A stretch of DNA of 64,000 nt from Baylisascaris procyonis (taxonomy: Eukaryota; Nematoda; Chromadorea; Rhabditida; Ascarididae), in assembly GCA_037389465.1 (NCBI GenBank), contig JAZARR010000089.1:2666001-2730000 (forward strand), written 5' to 3'. The translations under genes and the position numbers were made by a program. Under the pieces are notes generated by a model. The model saw nothing but the letters and a program-made list of their open reading frames with translations. It had not been told where the DNA came from and did not search any database. Positions 11,985 through 24,320 of this stretch are shown here, one piece after another. Each line of letters starts with the position of its first letter. Position 1 is the first letter of the stretch.

Positions 11985-12090
11985 TGCTTCGCCATAAGGC
12001 AAAGCGTTCCAAAATTTTTCTTCAAGCCACAATGCCGATAGAGGCAATGAGCTGAAACACGGAATTACCTCAAACTTGGGTAATTAAACC
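11985..12090 (-). ncRNA. SL1: SL1 spliced leader RNA
   Basis: Exon 12069-12090; period 875 bp. Confidence 0.95.
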
Positions 12091-12447
12091 GACGAAAGAG
12101 ACGCCACAATCGACAAGTGCGCAAGCGTAAACCACATTGAATAATTTGGCGTCGCTAACGTCAAATAAACTCGATAAAAAATATTCACCAATATCGAATA
12201 AAGTTGAAAAAATAAATTCGCTAGCATCGAAAACGTTAGAAAAAATCTCCTCCACTAGCGGCAGCGAGTAAATTTGAGAAAAAATTTCTCTTGAATTGAG
12301 TATAATAATTCGAGAAAAATAAACTATCGCAATGCTTCTCATTAATATTTGCGGCCGTAGAAATTTTTACGATCTCTAATTTTGCCACATCATTAAACGA
12401 TTATTGCTCATTAGTAGGCATATTTTTTAAAGAGTGAAAAAAATTTC

Positions 12448-12565
12448 GCTTACAGCACCTGGGATTCCCAAGCCGTCTCCGATCCAAGTACTAACCAGGC
12501 CCAACGTTGCTTAACTTGACAGATCGGACGGGATGTCGTGCTTTCAACGTGGTATGGCCGTAAGC
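12448..12565 (-). rRNA. 5S rRNA: 5S ribosomal RNA
   Basis: Class A; as 186-303. Confidence 0.97.
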
Positions 12566-12859
12566 ACTTAAAATGAAAATATTTCACAATTATCAATACG
12601 TACACCACACAATAGTCAGTGTCTATCTATCTAGCATAACTTGAAGAGTAAATTTTAAATAGGAATCAAAATGAGTGAAAACATCTCAAGTGAAAATTCT
12701 AAGAGGCAAAACTTGAATGATTTTACGAGTTTTCACTATTCGCATTAATGCATTGTTTTTTTTTTACTTGCCTGTTCATATACGTTTATTTCGATGTGTT
12801 TCAGCACATTTTTAGCACATTAATTGCGGTGCGCGCTTACGTTGAACGTTGAAGATTAG

Positions 12860-12965
12860 TGCTTCGCCATAAGGCAAAGCGTTCCAAAATTTTTCTTCAA
12901 GCCACAATGCCGATAGAGGCAATGAGCTGAAACACGGAATTACCTCAAACTTGGGTAATTAAACC
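12860..12965 (-). ncRNA. SL1: SL1 spliced leader RNA
   Basis: Exon 12944-12965; period 875 bp; spacer T-run one base longer than its neighbours. Confidence 0.95.
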
Positions 12966-13323
12966 GACGAAAGAGACGCCACAATCGACAAGTGCGCAAG
13001 CGTAAACCACATTGAATAATTTGGCGTCGCTAACGTCAAATAAACTCGATAAAAAATATTCACCAATATCGAATAAAGTTGAAAAAATAAATTCGCTAGC
13101 ATCGAAAACGTTAGAAAAAAATCTCCTCCACTAGCGGCAGCGAGTAAATTTGAGAAAAAATTTCTCTTGAATTGAGTATAATAATTCGAGAAAAATAAAC
13201 TATCGCAATGCTTCTCATTAATATTTGCGGCCGTAGAAATTTTTACGATCTCTAATTTTGCCACATCATTAAACGATTATTGCTCATTAGTAGGCATATT
13301 TTTTAAAGAGTGAAAAAAATTTC

Positions 13324-13441
13324 GCTTACAGCACCTGGGATTCCCAAGCCGTCTCCGATCCAAGTACTAACCAGGCCCAACGTTGCTTAACTTGACAGAT
13401 CGGACGGGATGTCGTGCTTTCAACGTGGTATGGCCGTAAGC
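13324..13441 (-). rRNA. 5S rRNA: 5S ribosomal RNA
   Basis: Class A; as 186-303. Confidence 0.97.
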
Positions 13442-13736
13442 ACTTAAAATGAAAATATTTCACAATTATCAATACGTACACCACACAATAGTCAGTGTCT
13501 ATCTATCTAGCATAACTTGAAGAGTAAATTTTAAATAGGAATCAAAATGAGTGAAAACATCTCAAGTGAAAATTCTAAGAGGCAAAACTTGAATGATTTT
13601 ACGAGTTTTCACTATTCGCATTAATGCATTGTTTTTTTTTACTTGCCTGTTCATATACGTTTATTTCGATGTGTTTCAGCACATTTTTAGCACATTAATT
13701 GTGCGGTGCGCGCTTACGTTGAACGTTGAAGATTAG

Positions 13737-13842
13737 TGCTTCGCCATAAGGCAAAGCGTTCCAAAATTTTTCTTCAAGCCACAATGCCGATAGAGGCAAT
13801 GAGCTGAAACACGGAATTACCTCAAACTTGGGTAATTAAACC
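13737..13842 (-). ncRNA. SL1: SL1 spliced leader RNA
   Basis: Exon 13821-13842; period 877 bp; last typical class A unit. Confidence 0.95.
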
Positions 13843-14200
13843 GACGAAAGAGACGCCACAATCGACAAGTGCGCAAGCGTAAACCACATTGAATAATTTG
13901 GCGTCGCTAACGTCAAATAAACTCGATAAAAAATATTCACCAATATCGAATAAAGTTGAAAAAATAAATTCGCTAGCATCGAAAACGTTAGAAAAAAATC
14001 TCCTCCACTAGCGGCAGCGAGTAAATTTGAGAAAAAATTTCTCTTGAATTGAGTATAATAATTCGAGAAAAATAAACTATCGCAATGCTTCTCATTAATA
14101 TTTGCGGCCGTAGAAATTTTTACGATCTCTAATTTTGCCACATCATTAAACGATTATTGCTCATTAGTAGGCATATTTTTTAAAGAGTGAAAAAAATTTC

Positions 14201-14318
14201 GCTTACAGCACCTGGGATTCCCAAGCCGTCTCCGATCCAAGTACTAACCAGGCCCAACGTTGCTTAACTTGACAGATCGGACGGGATGTCGTGCTTTCAA
14301 CGTGGTATGGCCGTAAGC
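14201..14318 (-). rRNA. 5S rRNA: 5S ribosomal RNA
   Basis: Class A; as 186-303; last copy with the T7 stop. Confidence 0.97.
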
Positions 14319-14611
14319 ACTTAAAATGAAAATATTTCACAATTATCAATACGTACACCACACAATAGTCAGTGTCTATCTATCTAGCATAACTTGAAGA
14401 GTAAATTTTAAATAGGAATCAAAATGAGTGAAAACATCTCAAGTGAAAATTCTAAGAGGCAAAACTTGAATGATTTTACGAGTTTTCACTATTCGCATTA
14501 ATGCATTGTTTTTTTTTACTTGCCTGTTCATATACGTTTATTTCGATGTGTTTCAGCACATTTTTAGCACATTAATTGCGGTGCGCGCTTACGTTGAACG
14601 TTGAAGATTAG

Positions 14612-14717
14612 TGCTTCGCCATAAGGCAAAGCGTTCCAAAATTTTTCTTCAAGCCACAATGCCGATAGAGGCAATGAGCTGAAACACGGAATTACCTCAA
14701 ACTTGGGTAATTAAACC
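14612..14717 (-). ncRNA. SL1: SL1 spliced leader RNA
   Basis: Exon 14696-14717; period 875 bp. Hybrid unit: upstream flank changes to CCAGAG and ATCGGC, the rest is class A. Confidence 0.95.
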
Positions 14718-15075
14718 AGAGAAAGAGACGCCACAATCGGCAAGTGCGCAAGCGTAAACCACATTGAATAATTTGGCGTCGCTAACGTCAAATAAACTCG
14801 ATAAAAAATATTCACCAATATCGAATAAAGTTGAAAAAATAAATTCGCTAGCATCGAAAACGTTAGAAAAAAATCTCCTCCACTAGCGGCAGCGAGTAAA
14901 TTTGAGAAAAAATTTCTCTTGAATTGAGTATAATAATTCGAGAAAAATAAACTATCGCAATGCTTCTCATTAATATTTGCGGCCGTAGAAATTTTTACGA
15001 TCTCTAATTTTGCCACATCATTAAACGATTATTGCTCATTAGTAGGCATATTTTTTAAAGAGTGAAAAAAGTTTC

Positions 15076-15193
15076 GCTTACAGCACCTGGGATTCCCAAG
15101 CCGTCTCCGATCCAAGTACTAACCAGGCCCAACGTTGCTTAACTTGACAGATCGGACGGGATGTCGTGCTTTCAACGTGGTATGGCCGTAAGC
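15076..15193 (-). rRNA. 5S rRNA: 5S ribosomal RNA
   Basis: Gene as 186-303; first copy with the T6 stop (plus-strand AAAAAAGTTT). Confidence 0.97.
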
Positions 15194-15486
15194 ACTTAAA
15201 ATGAAAATATTTCACAATTATCAATACGTACACCACACAATAGTCAGTGTCTATCTATCTAGCATAACTTGAAGAGTAAATTTTAAATAGGAATCAAAAT
15301 GAGTGAAAACATCTCAAGTGAAAATTCTAAGAGGCAAAACTTGAATGATTTTACGAGTTTTCACTATTCGCATTAATGCATTGTTTTTTTTTACTTGCCT
15401 GTTCATATACGTTTATTTCGATGTGTTTCAGCACATTTTTAGCACATTAATTGCGGTGCGCGCTTACGTTGAACGTTGAAGATTAG

Positions 15487-15592
15487 TGCTTCGCCATAAC
15501 GCAAAGCGTTCCAAAATTTTTCTTCAAGCCACAATGCCGATAGAGGCAATGAGCTGAAACACGGAATTACCTCAAACTTGTGTAATTAAACC
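15487..15592 (-). ncRNA. SL1: SL1 spliced leader RNA, exon variant C12A
   Basis: Exon 15571-15592 has A for C at leader position 12 (plus-strand T at 15581). It also carries the 3'-hairpin variant seen at 11123 (here 15500). Period 875 bp; second hybrid unit between class A and class B. If expressed it would make a variant leader; it may equally be a decaying copy. Confidence 0.9.
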
Positions 15593-15950
15593 AGAGAAAG
15601 AGACGCCACAATCGGCAAGTGCGCAAGCGTAAACCACATTGAATAATTTGACGTCCCTAACGTCAAATAAACTCGATAAAAAATATTCACCAATATCGAA
15701 TAAATTTGAAAAAATAAATTCGCTAGCATCGAAAACGTTAGAAAAAAATCTCCTCCACTAGCGGCAGCGAGTAAATTTGAGAAAAAATTTCTCTTGAATT
15801 GAGTATAATAATTCGAGAAAAATAAACTATCGCAATGCTTCTCATTAATATTTGCGGCCGTAGAAATTTTTACGATCTCTAATTTTGCCACATCATTAAA
15901 CGATTATTGCTCATTAGTAGGCATATTTTTTAAAGAGTGAAAAAAGTTTC

Positions 15951-16068
15951 GCTTACAGCACCTGGGATTCCCAAGCCGTCTCCGATCCAAGTACTAACCA
16001 GGCCCAACGTTGCTTAACTTGACAGATCGGACGGGATGTCGTGCTTTCAACGTGGTATGGCCGTAAGC
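15951..16068 (-). rRNA. 5S rRNA: 5S ribosomal RNA
   Basis: Gene as 186-303, T6 stop. Confidence 0.97.
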
Positions 16069-16361
16069 ACTTAAAATGAAAATATTTCACAATTATCAAT
16101 ACGTACACCACACAATAGTCAGTGTCTATCTATCTAGCATAACTTGAAGAGTAAATTTTAAATAGCAATCAAAATGAGTGAAAACATCTCAAGTGAAAAT
16201 TCTAAGAGGCAAAATTTGAATGATTTTACGAGTTTTCACTATTCGCATTAATGCATTGTTTTTTTTTACTTGCCTATTCATATACGTTTATTTCGATGTG
16301 TTTCAGCACATTTTAAGCACATTAATTGCGTTGCGCGCTTACGTTGAACGTTGAAGATTAG

Positions 16362-16467
16362 TGCTTCGCCATAAGGCAAAGCGTTCCAAAATTTTTCTTC
16401 AAGCCACAATGCCGATAGAGGCAATGAGCTGAAACACGGGATTACCTCAAACTTGGGTAATTAAACC
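16362..16467 (-). ncRNA. SL1: SL1 spliced leader RNA
   Basis: Exon 16446-16467; period 875 bp. First class B copy: the base pairing with the stem I end changes (GGTAATC instead of GGTAATT) and the upstream flank becomes CCGGAG. Confidence 0.95.
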
Positions 16468-16824
16468 GGAGAAAGAGACGCCACAATCGACGAGTGCGCA
16501 AGCGTAAACCACATTGAATAATTTGGCGTCCCTAACGTCAAATAAACTCGATAAAAGATATTCACCAATATCGAATAAAGTTGAAAAAATAAATTCGCTA
16601 GCATCGAAAACGTTAGAAAAAATCTCCTCTACTAGCGGCAGCGAGTAAATTTGAGAAAAAATTTCTCTTGAATTGAGTATAATACTTCGAGAAATATAAA
16701 CTATCGCAATGCTTCTCATTAATATTTGCGGCCGTAGAAATTTTTACGATCTCCAATTTTGCCACATCATTAGACGATTATTGCTCATTAATAGGCATAT
16801 TTTTTAAAGAGTGAAAAAAGTTTC

Positions 16825-16942
16825 GCTTACAGCACCTGGGATTCCCAAGCCGTCTCCGATCCAAGTACTAACCAGGCCCAACGTTGCTTAACTTGACAGA
16901 TCGGACGGGATGTCGTGCTTTCAACGTGGTATGGCCGTAAGC
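16825..16942 (-). rRNA. 5S rRNA: 5S ribosomal RNA
   Basis: Class B unit; gene unchanged. Confidence 0.97.
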
Positions 16943-17235
16943 ACTTAAACTGAAAATATTTCACAATTATCAATACGTACACCACATAATAGTCAGTGTC
17001 TATCTATCTAGCATAACTTGAAGAGTAAATTTTAAATAGCAATCAAAATGAGTGAAAACATCTCAAGTGAAAATTCTAAGAGGGAAAATTTGAATTATTT
17101 TACGAGTTTTCACTATTCGCATTAATGCATTGTTTTTTTTTACTTGCCTATTCATATACGTTTATTTCGATGTGTTTCAGCACATTTTAAGCACATTAAT
17201 TGCGGTGCGCGCTTACGTTGAACGTTGAAGATTAG

Positions 17236-17341
17236 TGCTTCGCCATAAGGCAAAGCGTTCCAAAATTTTTCTTCAAGCCACAATGCCGATAGAGGCAATG
17301 AGCTGAAACACGGGATTACCTCAAACTTGGGTAATTAAACC
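17236..17341 (-). ncRNA. SL1: SL1 spliced leader RNA
   Basis: Exon 17320-17341; period 874 bp; upstream allele CACAATCG. Confidence 0.95.
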
Positions 17342-17697
17342 GGAGAAAGAGACGCCACAATCGACGAGTGCGCAAGCGTAAACCACATTGAATAATTTGG
17401 CGTCCCTAACGTCAAATAAACTCGATAAAAGATATTCACCAATATCGAATAAAGTTGAAAAAATAAATTCGCTAGCATCGAAAACGTTAGAAAAAATCTC
17501 CTCACTAGCGGCAGCGAGTAAATTTGAGAAAAAATTTCTCTTGAATTGAGTATAATAATTCGAGAAATATAAACTATCGCAATGCTTCTCATTAATATTT
17601 GCGGCCGTAGAAATTTTTACGATCTCCAATTTCACCACATCATTAGACGATTATTGCTCATTAATAGGCATATTTTTTAAAGAGTGAAAAAAGTTTC

Positions 17698-17815
17698 GCT
17701 TACAGCACCTGGGATTCCCAAGCCGTCTCCGATCCAAGTACTAACCAGGCCCAACGTTGCTTAACTTGACAGATCGGACGGGATGTCGTGCTTTCAACGT
17801 GGTATGGCCGTAAGC
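17698..17815 (-). rRNA. 5S rRNA: 5S ribosomal RNA
   Basis: Gene unchanged; upstream spacer has lost two bases (CTCCTCACTAGC). Confidence 0.97.
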
Positions 17816-18108
17816 ACTTAAACTGAAAATATTTCACAATTATCAATACGTACACCACATAATAGTCAGTGCCTATCTATCTAGCATAACTTGAAGAGTA
17901 AATTTTAAATAGCAATCAAAATGAGTGAAAACATCTCAAGTGAAAATTCTAAGAGGGAAAATTTGAATGATTTTACGAGTTTTCACTATTCGCATTAATG
18001 CATTGTTTTTTTTTACTTGCCTATTCATATACGTTTATTTCGATGTGTTTCAGCACATTTTAAGCACATTAATTGCGTTGCGCGCTTACGTTGAACGTTG
18101 AAGATTAG

Positions 18109-18214
18109 TGCTTCGCCATAAGGCAAAGCGTTCCAAAATTTTTCTTCAAGCCACAATGCCGATAGAGGCAATGAGCTGAAACACGGGATTACCTCAAACT
18201 TGGGTAATTAAACC
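18109..18214 (-). ncRNA. SL1: SL1 spliced leader RNA
   Basis: Exon 18193-18214; period 873 bp; CACAATCG. Confidence 0.95.
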
Positions 18215-18571
18215 GGAGAAAGAGACGCCACAATCGACGAGTGCGCAAGCGTAAACCACATTGAATAATTTGGCGTCCCTAACGTCAAATAAACTCGATA
18301 AAAGATATTCACCAATATCGAATAAAGTTGAAAAAATAAATTCGCTAGCATCGAAAACGTTAGAAAAAATCTCCTCTACTAGCGGCAGCGAGTAAATTTG
18401 AGAAAAAATTTCTCTTGAATTGAGTATAATACTTCGAGAAATATAAACTATCGCAATGCTTCTCATTAATATTTGCGGCCGTAGAAATTTTTACGATCTC
18501 CAATTTCACCACATCATTAGACGATTATTGCTCATTAATAGGCATATTTTTTAAAGAGTGAAAAAAGTTTC

Positions 18572-18689
18572 GCTTACAGCACCTGGGATTCCCAAGCCGT
18601 CTCCGATCCAAGTACTAACCAGGCCCAACGTTGCTTAACTTGACAGATCGGACGGGATGTCGTGCTTTCAACGTGGTATGGCCGTAAGC
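18572..18689 (-). rRNA. 5S rRNA: 5S ribosomal RNA
   Basis: Class B; unchanged. Confidence 0.97.
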
Positions 18690-18982
18690 ACTTAAACTGA
18701 AAATATTTCACAATTATCAATACGTACACCACATAATAGTCAGTGCCTATCTATCTAGCATAACTTGAAGAGTAAATTTTAAATAGCAATCAAAATGAGT
18801 GAAAACATCTCAAGTGAAAATTCTAAGAGGGAAAATTTGACTTATTTTACGAGTTTTCACTATTCGCATTAATGCATTGTTTTTTTTTACTTGCCTATTC
18901 ATATACGTTTATTTCGATGTGTTTCAGCACATTTTAAGCACATCGATTGCGTTGCGCGCTTACGTTGAACGTTGAAGATTAG

Positions 18983-19088
18983 TGCTTCGCCATAAGGCAA
19001 AGCGTTCCAAAATTTTTCTTCAAGCCACAATGCCGATAGAGGCAATGAGCTGAAACACGGGATTACCTCAAACTTGGGTAATTAAACC
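18983..19088 (-). ncRNA. SL1: SL1 spliced leader RNA
   Basis: Exon 19067-19088; period 874 bp; CACAATCG. Confidence 0.95.
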
Positions 19089-19445
19089 GGAGAAAGAGAC
19101 GCCACAATCGACGAGTGCGCAAGCGTAAACCACATTGAATAATTTGGCGTCCCTAACGTCAAATAAACTCGATAAAAGATATTCACCAATATCGAATAAA
19201 GTTGAAAAAATAAATTCGCTAGCATCGAAAACGTAAGAAAAAATCTCCTCTACTAGCGGCAGCGAGTAAATTTGAGAAAAAATTTCTCTTGAATTGAGTA
19301 TAATACTTCGAGAAATATAAACTATCGCAATGCTTCTCATTAATATTTGCGGCCGTAGAAATTTTTACGATCTCCAATTTCACCACATCATTAGACGATT
19401 ATTGCTCATTAATAGGCATATTTTTTAAAGAGTGAAAAAAGTTTC

Positions 19446-19563
19446 GCTTACAGCACCTGGGATTCCCAAGCCGTCTCCGATCCAAGTACTAACCAGGCCC
19501 AACGTTGCTTAACTTGACAGATCGGACGGGATGTCGTGCTTTCAACGTGGTATGGCCGTAAGC
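19446..19563 (-). rRNA. 5S rRNA: 5S ribosomal RNA
   Basis: Unchanged; its 5' flank is the first with CACATAAAC. Confidence 0.97.
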
Positions 19564-19854
19564 ACATAAACTGAAAATATTTCACAATTATCAATACGTA
19601 CACCACATAATAGTAGTGCCTATCTATCTAGCATAACTGAAGAGTAAATTTTAAATAGCAATCAAAATGAGTGAAAACATCTCAAGTGAAAATTCTAAGA
19701 GGGAAAATTTGAATTATTTTACGAGTTTTCACTATTCGCATTAATGCATTGTTTTTTTTTACTTGCCTATTCATATACGTTTATTTCGATGTGTTTCAGC
19801 ACATTTTAAGCACATCGATTGCGTTGCGCGCTTACGTTGAACGTTGAAGATTAG

Positions 19855-19960
19855 TGCTTCGCCATAAGGCAAAGCGTTCCAAAATTTTTCTTCAAGCCAC
19901 AATGCCGATAGAGGCAATGAGCTGAAACACGGGATTACCTCAAACTTGGGTAATTAAACC
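19855..19960 (-). ncRNA. SL1: SL1 spliced leader RNA
   Basis: Exon 19939-19960; period 872 bp; CACAATCG. Confidence 0.95.
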
Positions 19961-20317
19961 GGAGAAAGAGACGCCACAATCGACGAGTGCGCAAGCGTAA
20001 ACCACATTGAATAATTTGGCGTCCCTAACGTCAAATAAACTCGATAAAAGATATTCACCAATATCGAATAAAGTTGAAAAAATAAATTCGCTAGCATCGA
20101 AAACGTTAGAAAAAATCTCCTCTACTAGCGGCAGCGAGTAAATTTGAGAAAAAATTTCTCTTGAATTGAGTATAATACTTCGAGAAATATAAACTATCGC
20201 AATGCTTCTCATTAATATTTGCGGCCGTAGAAATTTTTACGATCTCCAATTTCACCACATCATTAGACGATTATTGCTCATTAATAGGCATATTTTTTAA
20301 AGAGTGAAAAAAGTTTC

Positions 20318-20435
20318 GCTTACAGCACCTGGGATTCCCAAGCCGTCTCCGATCCAAGTACTAACCAGGCCCAACGTTGCTTAACTTGACAGATCGGACG
20401 GGATGTCGTGCTTTCAACGTGGTATGGCCGTAAGC
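20318..20435 (-). rRNA. 5S rRNA: 5S ribosomal RNA
   Basis: Class B; unchanged. Confidence 0.97.
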
Positions 20436-20726
20436 ACATAAACTGAAAATATTTCACAATTATCAATACGTACACCACATAATAGTAGTGCCTATCTATC
20501 TAGCATAACTGAAGAGTAAATTTTAAATAGCAATCAAAATGAGTGAAAACATCTCAAGTGAAAATTCTAAGAGGGAAAATTTGACTTATTTTACGAGTTT
20601 TCACTATTCGCATTAATGCATTGTTTTTTTTTACTTGCCTATTCATATACGTTTATTTCGATGTGTTTCAGCACATTTTAAGCACATCGATTGCGTTGCG
20701 CGCTTACGTTGAACGTTGAAGATTAG

Positions 20727-20832
20727 TGCTTCGCCATAAGGCAAAGCGTTCCAAAATTTTTCTTCAAGCCACAATGCCGATAGAGGCAATGAGCTGAAAC
20801 ACGGGATTACCTCAAACTTGGGTAATTAAACC
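20727..20832 (-). ncRNA. SL1: SL1 spliced leader RNA
   Basis: Exon 20811-20832; period 872 bp; CACAATCG. Confidence 0.95.
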
Positions 20833-21188
20833 GGAGAAAGAGACGCCACAATCGACGAGTGCGCAAGCGTAAACCACATTGAATAATTTGGCGTCCCTAA
20901 CGTCAAATAAACTCGATAAAAGATATTCACCAATATCGAATAAAGTTGAAAAAATAAATTCGCTAGCATCGAAAACGTAAGAAAAAATCTCCTCACTAGC
21001 GGCAGCGAGTAAATTTGAGAAAAAATTTCTCTTGAACTGAGTATAATACTTCGAGAAATATAAACTATCGCAATGCTTCTCATTAATATTTGCGGCCGTA
21101 GAAATTTTTACGATCTCCAATTTCACCACATCATTAGACGATTATTGCTCATTAATAGGCATATTTTTTAAAGAGTGAAAAAAGTTTC

Positions 21189-21306
21189 GCTTACAGCACC
21201 TGGGATTCCCAAGCCGTCTCCGATCCAAGTACTAACCAGGCCCAACGTTGCTTAACTTGACAGATCGGACGGGATGTCGTGCTTTCAACGTGGTATGGCC
21301 GTAAGC
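21189..21306 (-). rRNA. 5S rRNA: 5S ribosomal RNA
   Basis: Unchanged; two-base spacer deletion upstream as in the 17.5-kb unit. Confidence 0.97.
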
Positions 21307-21597
21307 ACATAAACTGAAAATATTTCACAATTATCAATACGTACACCACATAATAGTAGTGCCTATCTATCTAGCATAACTGAAGAGTAAATTTTAAATA
21401 GCAATCAAAATGAGTGAAAACATCTCAAGTGAAAATTCTAACAGGGAAAATTTGACTTATTTTACGAGTTTTCACTATTCGCATTAATGCATTGTTTTTT
21501 TTTACTTGCCTATTCATATACGTTTATTTCGATGTGTTTCAGCACATTTTAAGCACATCGATTGCGTTGCGCGCTTACGTTGAACGTTGAAGATTAG

Positions 21598-21703
21598 TGC
21601 TTCGCCATAAGGCAAAGCGTTCCAAAATTTTTCTTCAAGCCACAATGCCGATAGAGGCAATGAGCTGAAACACGGGATTACCTCAAACTTGGGTAATTAA
21701 ACC
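21598..21703 (-). ncRNA. SL1: SL1 spliced leader RNA
   Basis: Exon 21682-21703; period 871 bp; CACAATCG. Confidence 0.95.
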
Positions 21704-22060
21704 GGAGAAAGAGACGCCACAATCGACGAGTGCGCAAGCGTAAACCACATTGAATAATTTGGCGTCCCTAACGTCAAATAAACTCGATAAAAGATATTCA
21801 CCAATATCGAATAAAGTTGAAAAAATAAATTCGCTAGCATCGAAAACGTTAGAAAAAATCTCCTCCACTAGCGGCAGCGAGTAAATTTGAGAAAAAATTT
21901 CTCTTGAATTGAGTATAATACTTCGAGAAATATAAACTATCGCAATGCTTCTCATTAATATTTGCGGCCGTAGAAATTTTTACGATCTCCAATTTCACCA
22001 CATCATTAGACGATTATTGCTCATTAATAGGCATATTTTTTAAAGAGTGAAAAAAGTTTC

Positions 22061-22178
22061 GCTTACAGCACCTGGGATTCCCAAGCCGTCTCCGATCCAA
22101 GTACTAACCAGGCCCAACGTTGCTTAACTTGACAGATCGGACGGGATGTCGTGCTTTCAACGTGGTATGGCCGTAAGC
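22061..22178 (-). rRNA. 5S rRNA: 5S ribosomal RNA
   Basis: Class B; unchanged. Confidence 0.97.
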
Positions 22179-22469
22179 ACATAAACTGAAAATATTTCAC
22201 AATTATCAATACGTACACCACATAATAGTAGTGCCTATCTATCTAGCATAACTGAAGAGTAAATTTTAAATAGCAATCAAAATGAGTGAAAACATCTCAA
22301 GTGAAAATTCTAAGAGGGAAAATTTGACTTATTTTACGAGTTTTCACTATTCGCATTAATGCATTGTTTTTTTTTACTTGCCTATTCATATACGTTTATT
22401 TCGATGTGTTTCAGCACATTTTAAGCACATCGATTGCGTTGCGCGCTTACGTTGAACGTTGAAGATTAG

Positions 22470-22575
22470 TGCTTCGCCATAAGGCAAAGCGTTCCAAAAT
22501 TTTTCTTCAAGCCACAATGCCGATAGAGGCAATGAGCTGAAACACGGGATTACCTCAAACTTGGGTAATTAAACC
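22470..22575 (-). ncRNA. SL1: SL1 spliced leader RNA
   Basis: Exon 22554-22575; period 872 bp; CACAATCG. Confidence 0.95.
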
Positions 22576-22933
22576 GGAGAAAGAGACGCCACAATCGACG
22601 AGTGCGCAAGCGTAAACCACATTGAATAATTTGGCGTCCCTAACGTCAAATAAACTCGATAAAAGATATTCACCAATATCGAATAAAGTTGAAAAAATAA
22701 ATTCGCTAGCATCGAAAACGTTAGAAAAAAATCTCCTCCACTAGCGGCAGCGAGTAAATTTGAGAAAAAATTTCTCTTGAATTGAGTATAATACTTCGAG
22801 AAATATAAACTATCGCAATGCTTCTCATTAATATTTGCGGCCGTAGAAATTTTTACGATCTCCAATTTCACCACATCATTAGACGATTATTGCTCATTAA
22901 TAGGCATATTTTTTAAAGAGTGAAAAAAGTTTC

Positions 22934-23051
22934 GCTTACAGCACCTGGGATTCCCAAGCCGTCTCCGATCCAAGTACTAACCAGGCCCAACGTTGCTTAA
23001 CTTGACAGATCGGACGGGATGTCGTGCTTTCAACGTGGTATGGCCGTAAGC
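22934..23051 (-). rRNA. 5S rRNA: 5S ribosomal RNA
   Basis: Class B; unchanged. Confidence 0.97.
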
Positions 23052-23342
23052 ACATAAACTGAAAATATTTCACAATTATCAATACGTACACCACATAATA
23101 GTAGTGCCTATCTATCTAGCATAACTGAAGAGTAAATTTTAAATAGCAATCAAAATGAGTGAAAACATCTCAAGTGAAAATTCTAACAGGGAAAATTTGA
23201 CTTATTTTACGAGTTTTCACTATTCGCATTAATGCATTGTTTTTTTTTACTTGCCTATTCATATACGTTTATTTCGATGTGTTTCAGCACATTTTAAGCA
23301 CATCGATTGCGTTGCGCGCTTACGTTGAACGTTGAAGATTAG

Positions 23343-23448
23343 TGCTTCGCCATAAGGCAAAGCGTTCCAAAATTTTTCTTCAAGCCACAATGCCGATAGA
23401 GGCAATGAGCTGAAACACGGGATTACCTCAAACTTGGGTAATTAAACC
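23343..23448 (-). ncRNA. SL1: SL1 spliced leader RNA
   Basis: Exon 23427-23448; period 873 bp; CACAATCG, the last unit with this allele. Confidence 0.95.
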
Positions 23449-23805
23449 GGAGAAAGAGACGCCACAATCGACGAGTGCGCAAGCGTAAACCACATTGAAT
23501 AATTTGGCGTCCCTAACGTCAAATAAACTCGATAAAAGATATTCACCAATATCGAATAAAGTTGAAAAAATAAATTCGCTAGCATCGAAAACGTTAGAAA
23601 AAATCTCCTCTACTAGCGGCAGCGAGTAAATTTGAGAAAAAATTTCTCTTGAATTGAGTATAATACTTCGAGAAATATAAACTATCGCAATGCTTCTCAT
23701 TAATATTTGCGGCCGTAGAAATTTTTACGATCTCCAATTTCACCACATCATTAGACGATTATTGCTCATTAATAGGCATATTTTTTAAAGAGTGAAAAAA
23801 GTTTC

Positions 23806-23923
23806 GCTTACAGCACCTGGGATTCCCAAGCCGTCTCCGATCCAAGTACTAACCAGGCCCAACGTTGCTTAACTTGACAGATCGGACGGGATGTCGTGCT
23901 TTCAACGTGGTATGGCCGTAAGC
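23806..23923 (-). rRNA. 5S rRNA: 5S ribosomal RNA
   Basis: Class B; unchanged. Confidence 0.97.
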
Positions 23924-24214
23924 ACTTAAACTGAAAATATTTCACAATTATCAATACGTACACCACATAATAGTAGTGCCTATCTATCTAGCATAACTGA
24001 AGAGTAAATTTTAAATAGCAATCAAAATGAGTGAAAACATCTCAAGTGAAAATTCTAAGAGGGAAAATTTGACTTATTTTACGAGTTTTCACTATTCGCA
24101 TTAATGCATTGTTTTTTTTTACTTGCCTATTCATATACGTTTATTTCGATGTGTTTCAGCACATTTTAAGCACATCGATTGCGTTGCGCGCTTACGTTGA
24201 ACGTTGAAGATTAG

Positions 24215-24320
24215 TGCTTCGCCATAAGGCAAAGCGTTCCAAAATTTTTCTTCAAGCCACAATGCCGATAGAGGCAATGAGCTGAAACACGGGATTACCT
24301 CAAACTTGGGTAATTAAACC
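24215..24320 (-). ncRNA. SL1: SL1 spliced leader RNA
   Basis: Exon 24299-24320; period 872 bp; first unit with CACTATCG. Confidence 0.95.
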
